Assembly (NCBI RefSeq): GCF_021440085.1
Contig: NZ_JAKCPW010000003.1
Coordinates: forward strand, 310,001-374,000
Origin: Dyadobacter sp. CY261
Lineage (GTDB): Bacteria > Bacteroidota > Bacteroidia > Cytophagales > Spirosomataceae
Direction of reading: 5' to 3'
Length of the DNA stretch: 64,000 bases
Shown: positions 1-7,991 of the stretch, in pieces
How positions within the stretch are numbered: the first letter of the stretch is position 1
Layout of the letters: each line of letters starts with the position of its first letter
Translations under genes and position numbers: made by a program
The notes under the pieces: generated by a model
What the model was told of the DNA's origin: nothing
The model's input: only the letters and a program-made list of their open reading frames with translations
Databases searched by the model: none

Positions 1-1573
1 GCAGGCCGGGATCTTTCCCTTTCCAATTGAAACCTACATTGGCTGAAAAAACCTCCGTGGGCGGTGCGGCGGACTCTGCTATCGACGTCACGCTCCTTGT
101 TTTCACAAGATCGTCCAGTATGGCGTCAAAATGCGTATGGATATCACGGGAGTTTACCAGCATGGTCACCAGGCCCTGCCTGTTGTAGCCTATGGGGCGA
201 TTTTTGGCATGAAGGATCTGTTTGTAAACCACCACCGTGCCGATAATCAGGGTAATGGAAACGGTAAATTGTAACACTACCAGGATTTTCCGTGGCAGCG
301 TCGCCCGCAAACCCATCGGAGTCCATTTACCTTTGAGTGCTTTAATGGGCTGAAAGGAAGACAGGTAGAATGCCGGGTAGCTGCCCGCAATAAGCCCGGT
401 CAGGAGTGTGAACACAATACCGCTTACCAGCACAACGGGCTCACCCCAGGGGATATGCATTCGCTTGTCCGCAATTTCGTTAAAGAACGGCAGGATAAGC
501 CGGGCCAGCAATAACGAGAGGAAGAAGGCAAAGAATACAACCAGAAAAGATTCGGTAAAAAATTGGCTTACCAATTGCAGGCGCACCGAGCCAATAGCCT
601 TCCGGATCCCCACTTCCCTGGCGCGTTTCTCCGACCGTGCCGTACTCAGATTCATAAAATTGATACATGCCAGCAACAATACAAATGCTCCGATAACACC
701 AAAAAGCCACACGAACTGAACGCGCCCGCCGACATTACTTCCATTGACCCATTCGGAATACAAATGCCAGCGGCTCATCGGATGCAGCAGAATCTGTGGC
801 TTGAACTTCAACTCACTTGCATTGGCCTTTCTGAGTTTAATGTCTTTAATTTTGTTAGAAACAATTCCTATATCGCTGTTTTCCGATAGCTGCACCAGGA
901 TTTGAAAAGAACTATTCTCCCATTCGTTATTTGCTACCGCTGCTTTCACCCAGTCGGTCGATGAGGCAAACAGGTCAAATGGCGCTATAAAACCCAGTTC
1001 GTGAAATTCGGAATTGTAAGGTATATCTTCGTAAACGCCAACCACCTTCACATCCAGGTCTTTATTGATTTTCATCATTTTATCGACCGGATCGGCCTTC
1101 TTAAAAAGCGCCTTTGCTACCGATTCGGAGAGCAGGATCGATGCCGGATCTTTCATCCCCGAAGCACTTCCACTTACTATTTTCAATGACAGCATTTCCG
1201 CCGCGCCAACCGACATAAAATTGCCCGGTTTTGTAAAACTGGATTCGCCATAAGTCAGCACATGCCTTTGGAGCCAGGACGTGATCACAACACGGTCAAG
1301 ATCTGCTTCAAAGTTGGATTGCAATTCTCTGAACAACGGCGCCGGAACATTATTGCCTGTATTTACTTCTCCGTCCAGGGTTTGCTGCTGCATTACCCGT
1401 GCAATTCCGTAGTAATTTTTATGGTATTTATTAAAAGATAATTCATCATGAATCCATAGGCCAATCAACATAGCGACTGTCATCCCAACTGCAAGGCCAC
1501 CAATGTTGATTGCGGAGAAAGTCTTCTTTCCCGTCAGATTGCGCCAAGCTATTTTGAAGTAATTTCTGATCAT
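1..1573 (-). CDS. FtsX/MacB-type ABC transporter permease (3' end outside window)
   Basis: Reading from an ATG at 1573 gives an uninterrupted frame of about 524 codons that leaves the window at position 1, so the C-terminus is missing. The start (MIRNYFKIAWRNL) is the usual opening of Bacteroidota permeases with a MacB periplasmic core domain. An N-terminal membrane segment lies near residues 20-42, then a periplasmic MacB-PCD region, then FtsX-type membrane segments around the motif EKRAREVGIRKAIGS, and a second 'TLPRKILVVLQF' repeat start, which fits the 8-TM, roughly 800-residue two-module family. Family members act with an ATPase in export or in cell-envelope signalling; the substrate cannot be told. 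No ATPase gene is visible in the window. It lies 101 bp downstream of the GH30 gene on the same strand but is probably a separate unit. Confidence 0.9.
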   Translation of the reverse strand, partial: MIRNYFKIAWRNLTGKKTFSAINIGGLAVGMTVAMLIGLWIHDELSFNKYHKNYYGIARVMQQQTLDGEVNTGNNVPAPLFRELQSNFEADLDRVVITSWLQRHVLTYGESSFTKPGNFMSVGAAEMLSLKIVSGSASGMKDPASILLSESVAKALFKKADPVDKMMKINKDLDVKVVGVYEDIPYNSEFHELGFIAPFDLFASSTDWVKAAVANNEWENSSFQILVQLSENSDIGIVSNKIKDIKLRKANASELKFKPQILLHPMSRWHLYSEWVNGSNVGGRVQFVWLFGVIGAFVLLLACINFMNLSTARSEKRAREVGIRKAIGSVRLQLVSQFFTESFLVVFFAFFLSLLLARLILPFFNEIADKRMHIPWGEPVVLVSGIVFTLLTGLIAGSYPAFYLSSFQPIKALKGKWTPMGLRATLPRKILVVLQFTVSITLIIGTVVVYKQILHAKNRPIGYNRQGLVTMLVNSRDIHTHFDAILDDLVKTRSVTSIAESAAPPTEVFSANVGFNWKGKDPGL

Positions 1574-1674
1574 ATCGATTAGCTGTACAGTAGGTAAGCC
1601 AAAGGCATGAATAAGAAAGAATTTACTTGCGCCGAGTTATACCGGGTTGAGTATCTGAACACTGAAACCTGATT

Positions 1675-3132
1675 TCACTTCCAAACCAAGGTAGCCACCG
1701 CGTTCGGGTCAATGGTGTAGTTGAATTGATTTTCGCCCAGGGCGACCGTGAACTTCTTGTTGTCGGATCCCTGGTTTAGTACTACGAGCACTTTGGAACC
1801 ATCGGGATTGAGGAATGCAACGTGTTCCAACTGGCTCGACGCGCTCAACCGGTCGGATTGTACGCGGAATGCGCCCGGCTTCACGAATTTGGACATGTGG
1901 GCGATGGTGTAATACTCCACATTTTTGGTAACACTGCCATTGGATGCGATGGTGACTACACCGCGGCAATTGTCACAACCCTTGTTCTTAGGCCCGTCGC
2001 TTTCATCGAGTGCAATATTCCATAGCAGCGCATTCTTCGACCAGTTGTTTGCCGTGCCAATGAAAATGCTGGACATGTTCCATTTCAGGTTATCGGAGAA
2101 ATTGGTAGCCCAGCGCCCCCCCGATATTTCGGTAAAGTACAGGCCCTTACCGGGAAACTGATCGTGGACTTCGCTCATAGCAGAAACATTGCCGCCGTAA
2201 GCGTGAAATGCGGATCCGGCTACATACTGGCTTGCTTGCGGATCATTTAAGATCGAAATGGGATACCCAGGCCGGTCCCAGTTGTGATCGTACAGCAGGA
2301 TCTTTGTTTTAATTGCGTTTGTTTTAAAAAGTGGTCCGAGGTGATTTTTGATAAAATTTCCCTGTGCTGCCGAATCCATGCCCATCGACGGATAAGCGGC
2401 TTCATGCAAAGGTTCATTCTGCACAGAAATCGCGTCGATAGCAATCCCTTCCTTTTTATAGGCGTCCAGATACTTTACAAAATAATTGGCATAAGCACCA
2501 TACCATTCGGATTTGAGGCTACCTCCTGCCAGTTTTCCGCTCGTCTTCATCCACGCCGGCGCCGACCAGGGCGTCGCCATGATCCGGATTGAGGGCTGCA
2601 AAGCAACGACGGATTTCAAGACCGGTATCAGGTCTGTATGGTCTTTTGAAATGGAGAATTTGCTTAAAGCCGGATCCGTTTGCCCTGCGGGAAGGTCATT
2701 GTAAGTAAAGTCTTCCAAAGAAAAATCCGAAGCCCCCATCGTAATGCGCAAGTAACTTATACCGATACCTGCATTGGGATCAAACAAGTCTTTGAGCAAA
2801 CTCTCGCGTTGCGTAGCATTTAGCTTTTGATTGATCAGGTATGCCGATGAACCCGTCAACGCAGCTCCGAAGCCTTCCATTTCTTGGAGTTTCGTTGAAA
2901 AATCGATGTTGATCAGGTTTGCGGATGGTGAGATTGTACCGGCCTTTACGACGGAAAGCGCATTCTCATTTTTTAACAATTTGCTCTGTGTTCCATTTGT
3001 GACCCAAACCGCAACCTTGTTTACCGTGGTCGTATCCGTTGGCTTGGGGTCATCACTCGCCGGCGTGTCGGCCGAACAACTGATTAGTGAAAAAGTAAGC
3101 CAGGCGAACGTTGCTATCAGAATTCTTTTCAT
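1675..3132 (-). CDS. GH30-family glycoside hydrolase, lipoprotein
   Basis: A 485-residue secreted glycosidase of clan GH-A. The N-terminus has a short hydrophobic stretch ending in a lipobox with Cys19 (SLISC), so the protein is probably lipid-anchored, as usual for Bacteroidota surface glycanases. A (beta/alpha)8 barrel is followed by a C-terminal beta domain (about residues 410-485). The expected catalytic pair is visible: acid/base Glu240 in SVQNEPL and nucleophile Glu335 in YFTEISGG. Family GH30 includes glucosylceramidases and endo-beta-1,6-glucanases; similar SusCD-linked enzymes cut beta-1,6-glucan, so a fungal or algal beta-glucan is the likely substrate, by inference. It is the last gene of the SusC-SusD-GH30 series, 81 bp after susD. 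Confidence 0.93.
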   Translation of the reverse strand: MKRILIATFAWLTFSLISCSADTPASDDPKPTDTTTVNKVAVWVTNGTQSKLLKNENALSVVKAGTISPSANLINIDFSTKLQEMEGFGAALTGSSAYLINQKLNATQRESLLKDLFDPNAGIGISYLRITMGASDFSLEDFTYNDLPAGQTDPALSKFSISKDHTDLIPVLKSVVALQPSIRIMATPWSAPAWMKTSGKLAGGSLKSEWYGAYANYFVKYLDAYKKEGIAIDAISVQNEPLHEAAYPSMGMDSAAQGNFIKNHLGPLFKTNAIKTKILLYDHNWDRPGYPISILNDPQASQYVAGSAFHAYGGNVSAMSEVHDQFPGKGLYFTEISGGRWATNFSDNLKWNMSSIFIGTANNWSKNALLWNIALDESDGPKNKGCDNCRGVVTIASNGSVTKNVEYYTIAHMSKFVKPGAFRVQSDRLSASSQLEHVAFLNPDGSKVLVVLNQGSDNKKFTVALGENQFNYTIDPNAVATLVWK

Positions 3133-3213
3133 GGATTTGTTTAAAAAAGATAGTCATGCCGGAAGCGGCATCATCAAACACCGACCTTTCCGGCATGACT
3201 CCGTGCATATTAC

Positions 3214-4680
3214 TCAATAACCTTTATTCTGGGTCAGATTGGTGTTTTTATCAATCTCTCCCTGTGGAATCGGCCATAATAATCGGGAATCAGTGACTTT
3301 GTAATTCAAACTATTGCCTGAACCATCCTTCACCGCTTCCATCACCGGCACTACCCTGCCCGTACGCACCAGATCATACCAGCGCTGGCCTTCGAATGCG
3401 AGCTCCAACCGGCGTTCCTTTTCAATGGCCAGGCGCATTGCCGCCTGGTCGGCCGCGGGGGTCGCCGCCAGTTTAGCGCGTGTCCTCACCTGGTTCACCA
3501 ACGCACGTGCTCCGGCCAGATCGCCGGTTTCGTTCAGTGCTTCCGCTTTCAAGAGTAACACATCCGCCAGGCGGTACATCACTATATTCTGGGAAGCGTC
3601 GGTATTGCGCATTTTGTAGGCAAACGGGAACTTCGTCAATGCCCAGTATTTGTCGGACCATTTGCCGGTTACGTTGGCTGTATAAATCGTCGATGCTTTG
3701 CGTACGACATCCTTTTCGTCGTCGTAAGCCTTAATCAGATCATTAGAAGGTGTATTAAACTTCTTCCAGTCCGTTCCATAGAACATCGAAGAGCCCCAGT
3801 TTCCGCCAGTCGACCAGTCTTCAAAATTCAATTCAAAAATGGCTTCTGCACTGTTTTCATGTTTGCCATCCCATAGATCTTCGAAATTGGGCATCAGCGT
3901 GTACCCCAGCGCAATCACTTTATCAGCATTTTCCTTCACTTTGGCCCAATCTTTCCGGGTCGCGTGCACCTTCGCCAGTAACGTATGCACGGCACCCGGC
4001 GTAACTGTCATCTTGTTCGGGCCCGACTTTGGAACAGCCGGCGCCGCCTCGTCAAGGTCTTTCACAATTTGTGTATATACCTCTTCGGCCGTGCTTCTTG
4101 CCGGATAAAGTTTGCCATAAATTTCCTCGACATTGGAAGAAGTAATGGTTGGCAATTCATCCACCACCAATGGAATATCCCCATAAATGCGAACCAGATC
4201 GAAATAGGCCCGCGCCCTTATAAACTTCGCCTCACCGACGATCTGTGTTTTCCGGGCAGCCGATAATGACGCGTCGCTCACCTTGGGAACGTTGGCAATG
4301 ATCGAGTTAGCGCTTGCGACATGGTTGTACAAATACTGCCAATCCCTGGCTGCAACCGCATTGGTTGAGAGAATACGGAACTCGTCCACCTCAAACCAGG
4401 CCGCATTATCGGCCCCGGCGTAGGAATTATCCGATTGACCATCGCCCAGGATAAAGTAATCCATCACATAATATTCCGAGGAGCCGTTCTTGAAAATGGC
4501 ATAGGAGCCCGCTAACGCAGCTTCGGCACTCGCCGCATCCTTGATGGCTGAACCCGCCGTACCGGTACCGCTTCCGCCAACGACCGTTTGAGAAATAGGC
4601 TGTAAATCAAGCTGGTCCTGGCATGCGGGCAGCAGCATCGACGATCCCAGCAAAAGCATTATATAATTTATCTTTTTCAT
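3214..4680 (-). CDS. SusD/RagB-family glycan-binding outer-membrane lipoprotein
   Basis: A 488-residue SusD-type protein, near the usual length. The signal peptide ends in a lipobox with Cys20 (LLPAC). The N-terminal part carries the family features 'AEAALAGSYAIFKN' and the helical TPR-like stretch 'GEAKFIRARAYFDLVRIYGDIPLV'; the C-terminal SusD domain has 'YRLADVLLLKAEALNETGD' and 'KERRLELAFEGQRWYDLVRTG', then a terminal 'LLWPIPQGEIDKN', all typical. It sits on the cell surface as the lid of the SusC pore, binding oligosaccharides before import. It starts 12 bp after the SusC gene, so the two are co-transcribed and probably translationally linked. Confidence 0.97.
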   Translation of the reverse strand: MKKINYIMLLLGSSMLLPACQDQLDLQPISQTVVGGSGTGTAGSAIKDAASAEAALAGSYAIFKNGSSEYYVMDYFILGDGQSDNSYAGADNAAWFEVDEFRILSTNAVAARDWQYLYNHVASANSIIANVPKVSDASLSAARKTQIVGEAKFIRARAYFDLVRIYGDIPLVVDELPTITSSNVEEIYGKLYPARSTAEEVYTQIVKDLDEAAPAVPKSGPNKMTVTPGAVHTLLAKVHATRKDWAKVKENADKVIALGYTLMPNFEDLWDGKHENSAEAIFELNFEDWSTGGNWGSSMFYGTDWKKFNTPSNDLIKAYDDEKDVVRKASTIYTANVTGKWSDKYWALTKFPFAYKMRNTDASQNIVMYRLADVLLLKAEALNETGDLAGARALVNQVRTRAKLAATPAADQAAMRLAIEKERRLELAFEGQRWYDLVRTGRVVPVMEAVKDGSGNSLNYKVTDSRLLWPIPQGEIDKNTNLTQNKGY

Positions 4681-4692
4681 AAAATTCCTGAA

Positions 4693-7659
4693 TTAAAACG
4701 AAACATTAAGACCTGCTACAAATGCACGGGACACGGGGTAGGTTCCATAGTCTATACCCAGGGTCGCACCGCTTGATGTAAATGCATTAACCTCAGGATC
4801 AAACCCCTTGTAATTTGTAATCGTAAACAGGTTTTGGGCCGTCAGGTAGATGGTCGCCCTGCTCAACTTAATCTTGCTGGCGAAATCTTTGCTGAGTGCA
4901 TAGGAAATCGTAGCGCTTTTCATACGGAGGAACGATGCATTTTCAACAAAACGCGACGAGATCAGTGAGTTATTGACATTACCATCCGTTGCCCTTGGAA
5001 TATCTGTGACATCACCGGCCTGTTTCCAGCGTCTCAACACCTCAGTCGACTGGTTCTTGCTGTCATACATCCCTTCCGTTTCTAACCTCGAAGCATTAAA
5101 TGCCTTGTTTCCCTGCGAACCCTGAAACAGGAAAGACAGACTAAAACTCTTGTAAGTCAGGTTGTTATTCATTCCATAGGTAAATTTCGGTTGTGCCGAT
5201 CCCAGGATTGTGCGGTCGGAAGGCGAGAAAGCGCCATCGCCATTCACATCGCGATAGATCATATCCCCGGTTTCGGGATTTACACCGTCCGCGATATAGC
5301 CGTAGAACGTACCCAGCGAGGCTCCTTCCTGCAAAATGATGATCTGGTCGCTCCGGCCTTCAACGTCGGCATAACGATAGATTTTGCTCAACTGCAGCTC
5401 AGTAATCTTGTTCCGGTTGAACGAGATGTTGAAATCGGTTGTCCATTGAAAATCAGCCTTGTCGAAATTGACGGTTGACAACACAAATTCAAGACCCCTG
5501 TTTTCCAGCTTCCCGGAATTTCTCGGCATATAGTTGTAGCCGCTTGTATTCGGCAACGGTACGTTAAGCAGCAGGTCGTTCGTCTTTTTCAAATATGCGT
5601 CCGCAGTAAATGTAACGCGGCCCTGCAACATGCTCAGGTCGATACCGATGTTGGTTTGTGTGGTAGTTTCCCATTTCAGGTCTGGGTTAGGCGCATAGGT
5701 GGGAGGCGTCACAGCCGGGCCCGATGGCGGAGAAGTAGGCGTGCGGCGCGTGTAGCTATTGAGTCCGTAGGATGCGTAGTTCGCCAGACCTTCCTGGTTA
5801 CCGTTTTGTCCCCATCCACCGCGCACTTTCAGGTCGTTGATAAACTTCACATCTTCCATAAACGGCTCCGCGGAAATACGCCATCCGGCCGATACCGACG
5901 GGAAAAAGCCCCATTGATTGCCCTTAGCCAGCTTCGACGACCCGTCTGCCCGGAAATTGGCCGTGATCAGATACTTGCTGTCAAAGTTGTACATCAGGCG
6001 CCCCAGGTAAGAATTCAGGAACCATTCCGACTGTTCGGTGTATGCGTCGGTGATTTCGTTCGCAGCATTCATTGTCTTTACGACACCATCGGCGGGAAAA
6101 TCCCTTCCAGCCATGTAGGAGTTGTTCCAGTTATTTTTCTGGACCGTCGTACCGGCCAATGCCGAGAACTCGTGTTTTTCCCACTTCTTCTCGTAATTCG
6201 CCGTGTTTTCCCAAAGGTAGGTAAACGAGTTACTGCGGGTTGCATTGCCGAGCCCGTGCGTGCTTCCGTTACTTCCCCAACCCTCCGTAGTCCGGAACGG
6301 GTCGAGGTAATAGTCGTTCGTGTGATTGACAAAATCGATCCCGAAGTTGGACCGCAAAACCAGCCCTTTTGCCACCGTCAGGTCACCTGCTACGTTCCCG
6401 AAGATCCTGTTATCCCTGGCAGATTGTGTAGGCCCGAACATGGCGGCCAATGGGTTGTCCCAGCCCGCTTTCAGAGGGTTGGTTGAGAAAATGGTGCCCC
6501 TAACTGAGTCCTGCGAATAAATGCCCATTGTGGGAGGCGCGCCCAATGCACCTAAAACGACCGCATTCCGCCCCGCATTATTGTTATCCTTCACATCCCT
6601 GATCTTCGCATTGGCGTAGCTGACATTTGTAGTGAGTTTGAACCAGCTTTTGATCTGATTATCAAGGTTCATGCGGAAAGAATACCGCCGGTAACTGGCA
6701 GGCTGAATGATACCCTTATCCTGAGTGATCGCTCCGGACACGAAATACCGGTTCTTCTCGGTACCACCTGAAAAGTTGAGCTGATAGTTCTCGTTATGAC
6801 CGGTTGTAAAAACCTCCTTGTTCCAATCAGTCGTTTGGCTTCCCACCGTTACATTGTGACCCATTTCGTTCATCAAATCGGCATATTGCTGTGGGTTGAG
6901 CACCTCGATCTTCTTGGCCATATTTGAAACTCCGTAATAGGCTGCAAAATTTACCTGCGACTGGTTGGCTTTACCTCTCTTTGTAGTCACGATCACAACC
7001 CCGTTGGAAGCCCTTGCCCCGTAAATAGCAGCCGAAGACGCATCCTTCAACACCTGAATACTTTCGATATCATTCACATTCAGATCCCTTGTGTCCGTTG
7101 TTGGAACGCCGTCGATCACATACAACGGCTCGTTGCCTGCCTGCACGGATGTGGCACCACGCACACGAATGGACAGCGCGCTACCAGGCTTTCCCGACGG
7201 CTGTGTCACCTGTACACCGGCCGCCTTACCCTGCAAAGCTTGCGCTGCCTGCAAAATAGGCCGCTCTTCGATATCCTTCGTACTCACCGACGCAATGGAG
7301 GTTGTAACGTCCCCACGCTTTTGCGTACCATATCCGATCACAACGACCTCGTTCAGGGTCTTCAAATCCGACCCCAGTGTTATATCGATCTGCGTACGGT
7401 TACCGACGGCAATTTCCTGCGTTTCGTAACCGATAAATGAAATGACCAGTACCGCCTGGTCGTTGGGCACACCGATTGAATAATTGCCGTCTACATCTGT
7501 CACAGTACCTGATTGCGTCCCCTTCACCAAAACACTTGCCCCCGGCAACGTCTGATTTTGCTGATCCCTGATCACACCTTTCACAACGACTTCCTGCGCA
7601 TTCACCAGGCCGACTGTCGCTAAAATCATGGCAATGAACATCGTAATTCTCTTTCCCAT
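4693..7659 (-). CDS. SusC/RagA-family TonB-dependent receptor
   Basis: A 988-residue outer-membrane TonB-dependent transporter of SusC type. After a signal peptide (to about residue 21, VNAQ) comes a carboxypeptidase-regulatory-like (DUF4480-type) beta domain (about 25-100), then the SusC TonB-box region 'LNEVVVIGYGTQKRGDVT', a plug domain with 'GVQVTQPSGKPGSALSIRVRG' in two overlapping blocks, and a 22-strand barrel ending in aromatic 'FVAGLNVSF'. Together with the SusD protein it imports oligosaccharides using TonB energy. With the downstream GH30 gene this makes a minimal glycan-use locus. No sigma/anti-sigma pair or hybrid two-component regulator is next to it, so its regulator must lie elsewhere. 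Confidence 0.97.
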   Translation of the reverse strand: MGKRITMFIAMILATVGLVNAQEVVVKGVIRDQQNQTLPGASVLVKGTQSGTVTDVDGNYSIGVPNDQAVLVISFIGYETQEIAVGNRTQIDITLGSDLKTLNEVVVIGYGTQKRGDVTTSIASVSTKDIEERPILQAAQALQGKAAGVQVTQPSGKPGSALSIRVRGATSVQAGNEPLYVIDGVPTTDTRDLNVNDIESIQVLKDASSAAIYGARASNGVVIVTTKRGKANQSQVNFAAYYGVSNMAKKIEVLNPQQYADLMNEMGHNVTVGSQTTDWNKEVFTTGHNENYQLNFSGGTEKNRYFVSGAITQDKGIIQPASYRRYSFRMNLDNQIKSWFKLTTNVSYANAKIRDVKDNNNAGRNAVVLGALGAPPTMGIYSQDSVRGTIFSTNPLKAGWDNPLAAMFGPTQSARDNRIFGNVAGDLTVAKGLVLRSNFGIDFVNHTNDYYLDPFRTTEGWGSNGSTHGLGNATRSNSFTYLWENTANYEKKWEKHEFSALAGTTVQKNNWNNSYMAGRDFPADGVVKTMNAANEITDAYTEQSEWFLNSYLGRLMYNFDSKYLITANFRADGSSKLAKGNQWGFFPSVSAGWRISAEPFMEDVKFINDLKVRGGWGQNGNQEGLANYASYGLNSYTRRTPTSPPSGPAVTPPTYAPNPDLKWETTTQTNIGIDLSMLQGRVTFTADAYLKKTNDLLLNVPLPNTSGYNYMPRNSGKLENRGLEFVLSTVNFDKADFQWTTDFNISFNRNKITELQLSKIYRYADVEGRSDQIIILQEGASLGTFYGYIADGVNPETGDMIYRDVNGDGAFSPSDRTILGSAQPKFTYGMNNNLTYKSFSLSFLFQGSQGNKAFNASRLETEGMYDSKNQSTEVLRRWKQAGDVTDIPRATDGNVNNSLISSRFVENASFLRMKSATISYALSKDFASKIKLSRATIYLTAQNLFTITNYKGFDPEVNAFTSSGATLGIDYGTYPVSRAFVAGLNVSF

Positions 7660-7991
7660 AGGATGTTAATGAATTATTGGTAATTAATCTGATAATTTCT
7701 TGGACAATTCTATGGGCGCAAAGTTAGGGATAGTTTGAGAAAATCAATAGTCGAAATAACACATAAACATCTGTAAAATAGACACTTACATCGTTTATGA
7801 TACGCTTTAATACCGGAGCAGCATTAGAGTAACTAGGCTGATTTACAGCCTAAGTGCAACGCGCGAAGATGTTTGAGCCAATCAGAACTGATACGCCTGC
7901 AAGCCGTAAATTTTTGCCTAAAAAAGTCACGGTTTCGCCATATAATCCGGCCTTTAAGGTATTTTTTCAGCACAGTCCAGGCTCGTTTTGC
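7660..7991. other. Intergenic stretch between susC and the 7TM-fusion gene
   Basis: This 332-bp stretch contains the SusC promoter and 5' leader and the hairpin at 7834-7852. Codon-like structure is lacking in all frames apart from a plus-strand open frame starting at 7854, which runs antisense into the next gene and has no recognisable product. Confidence 0.6.
7719..7747 (-). promoter_or_regulatory. Promoter of the susCD-GH30 operon
   Basis: On the minus strand a -7 element TAACTTTG (7719-7726) follows TTG (7745-7747) after 18 bases, matching the Bacteroidota consensus TTTG-N19-TAnnTTTG. The element lies 60 bp before the SusC start. The remaining upstream gap up to 7991 also holds a perfect 7-bp hairpin (TAGGCTG/CAGCCTA, 7834-7852) without a T-run, which may end the gene on its right or act as an operator. 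Confidence 0.6.

Noticed and set aside
5656..6486. 276-codon open frame on the plus strand inside the SusC gene
   Set aside because: It lies completely antisense to a certain SusC gene, has no domain-like text and is Arg/Val-rich, as expected from the reversed codon pattern.
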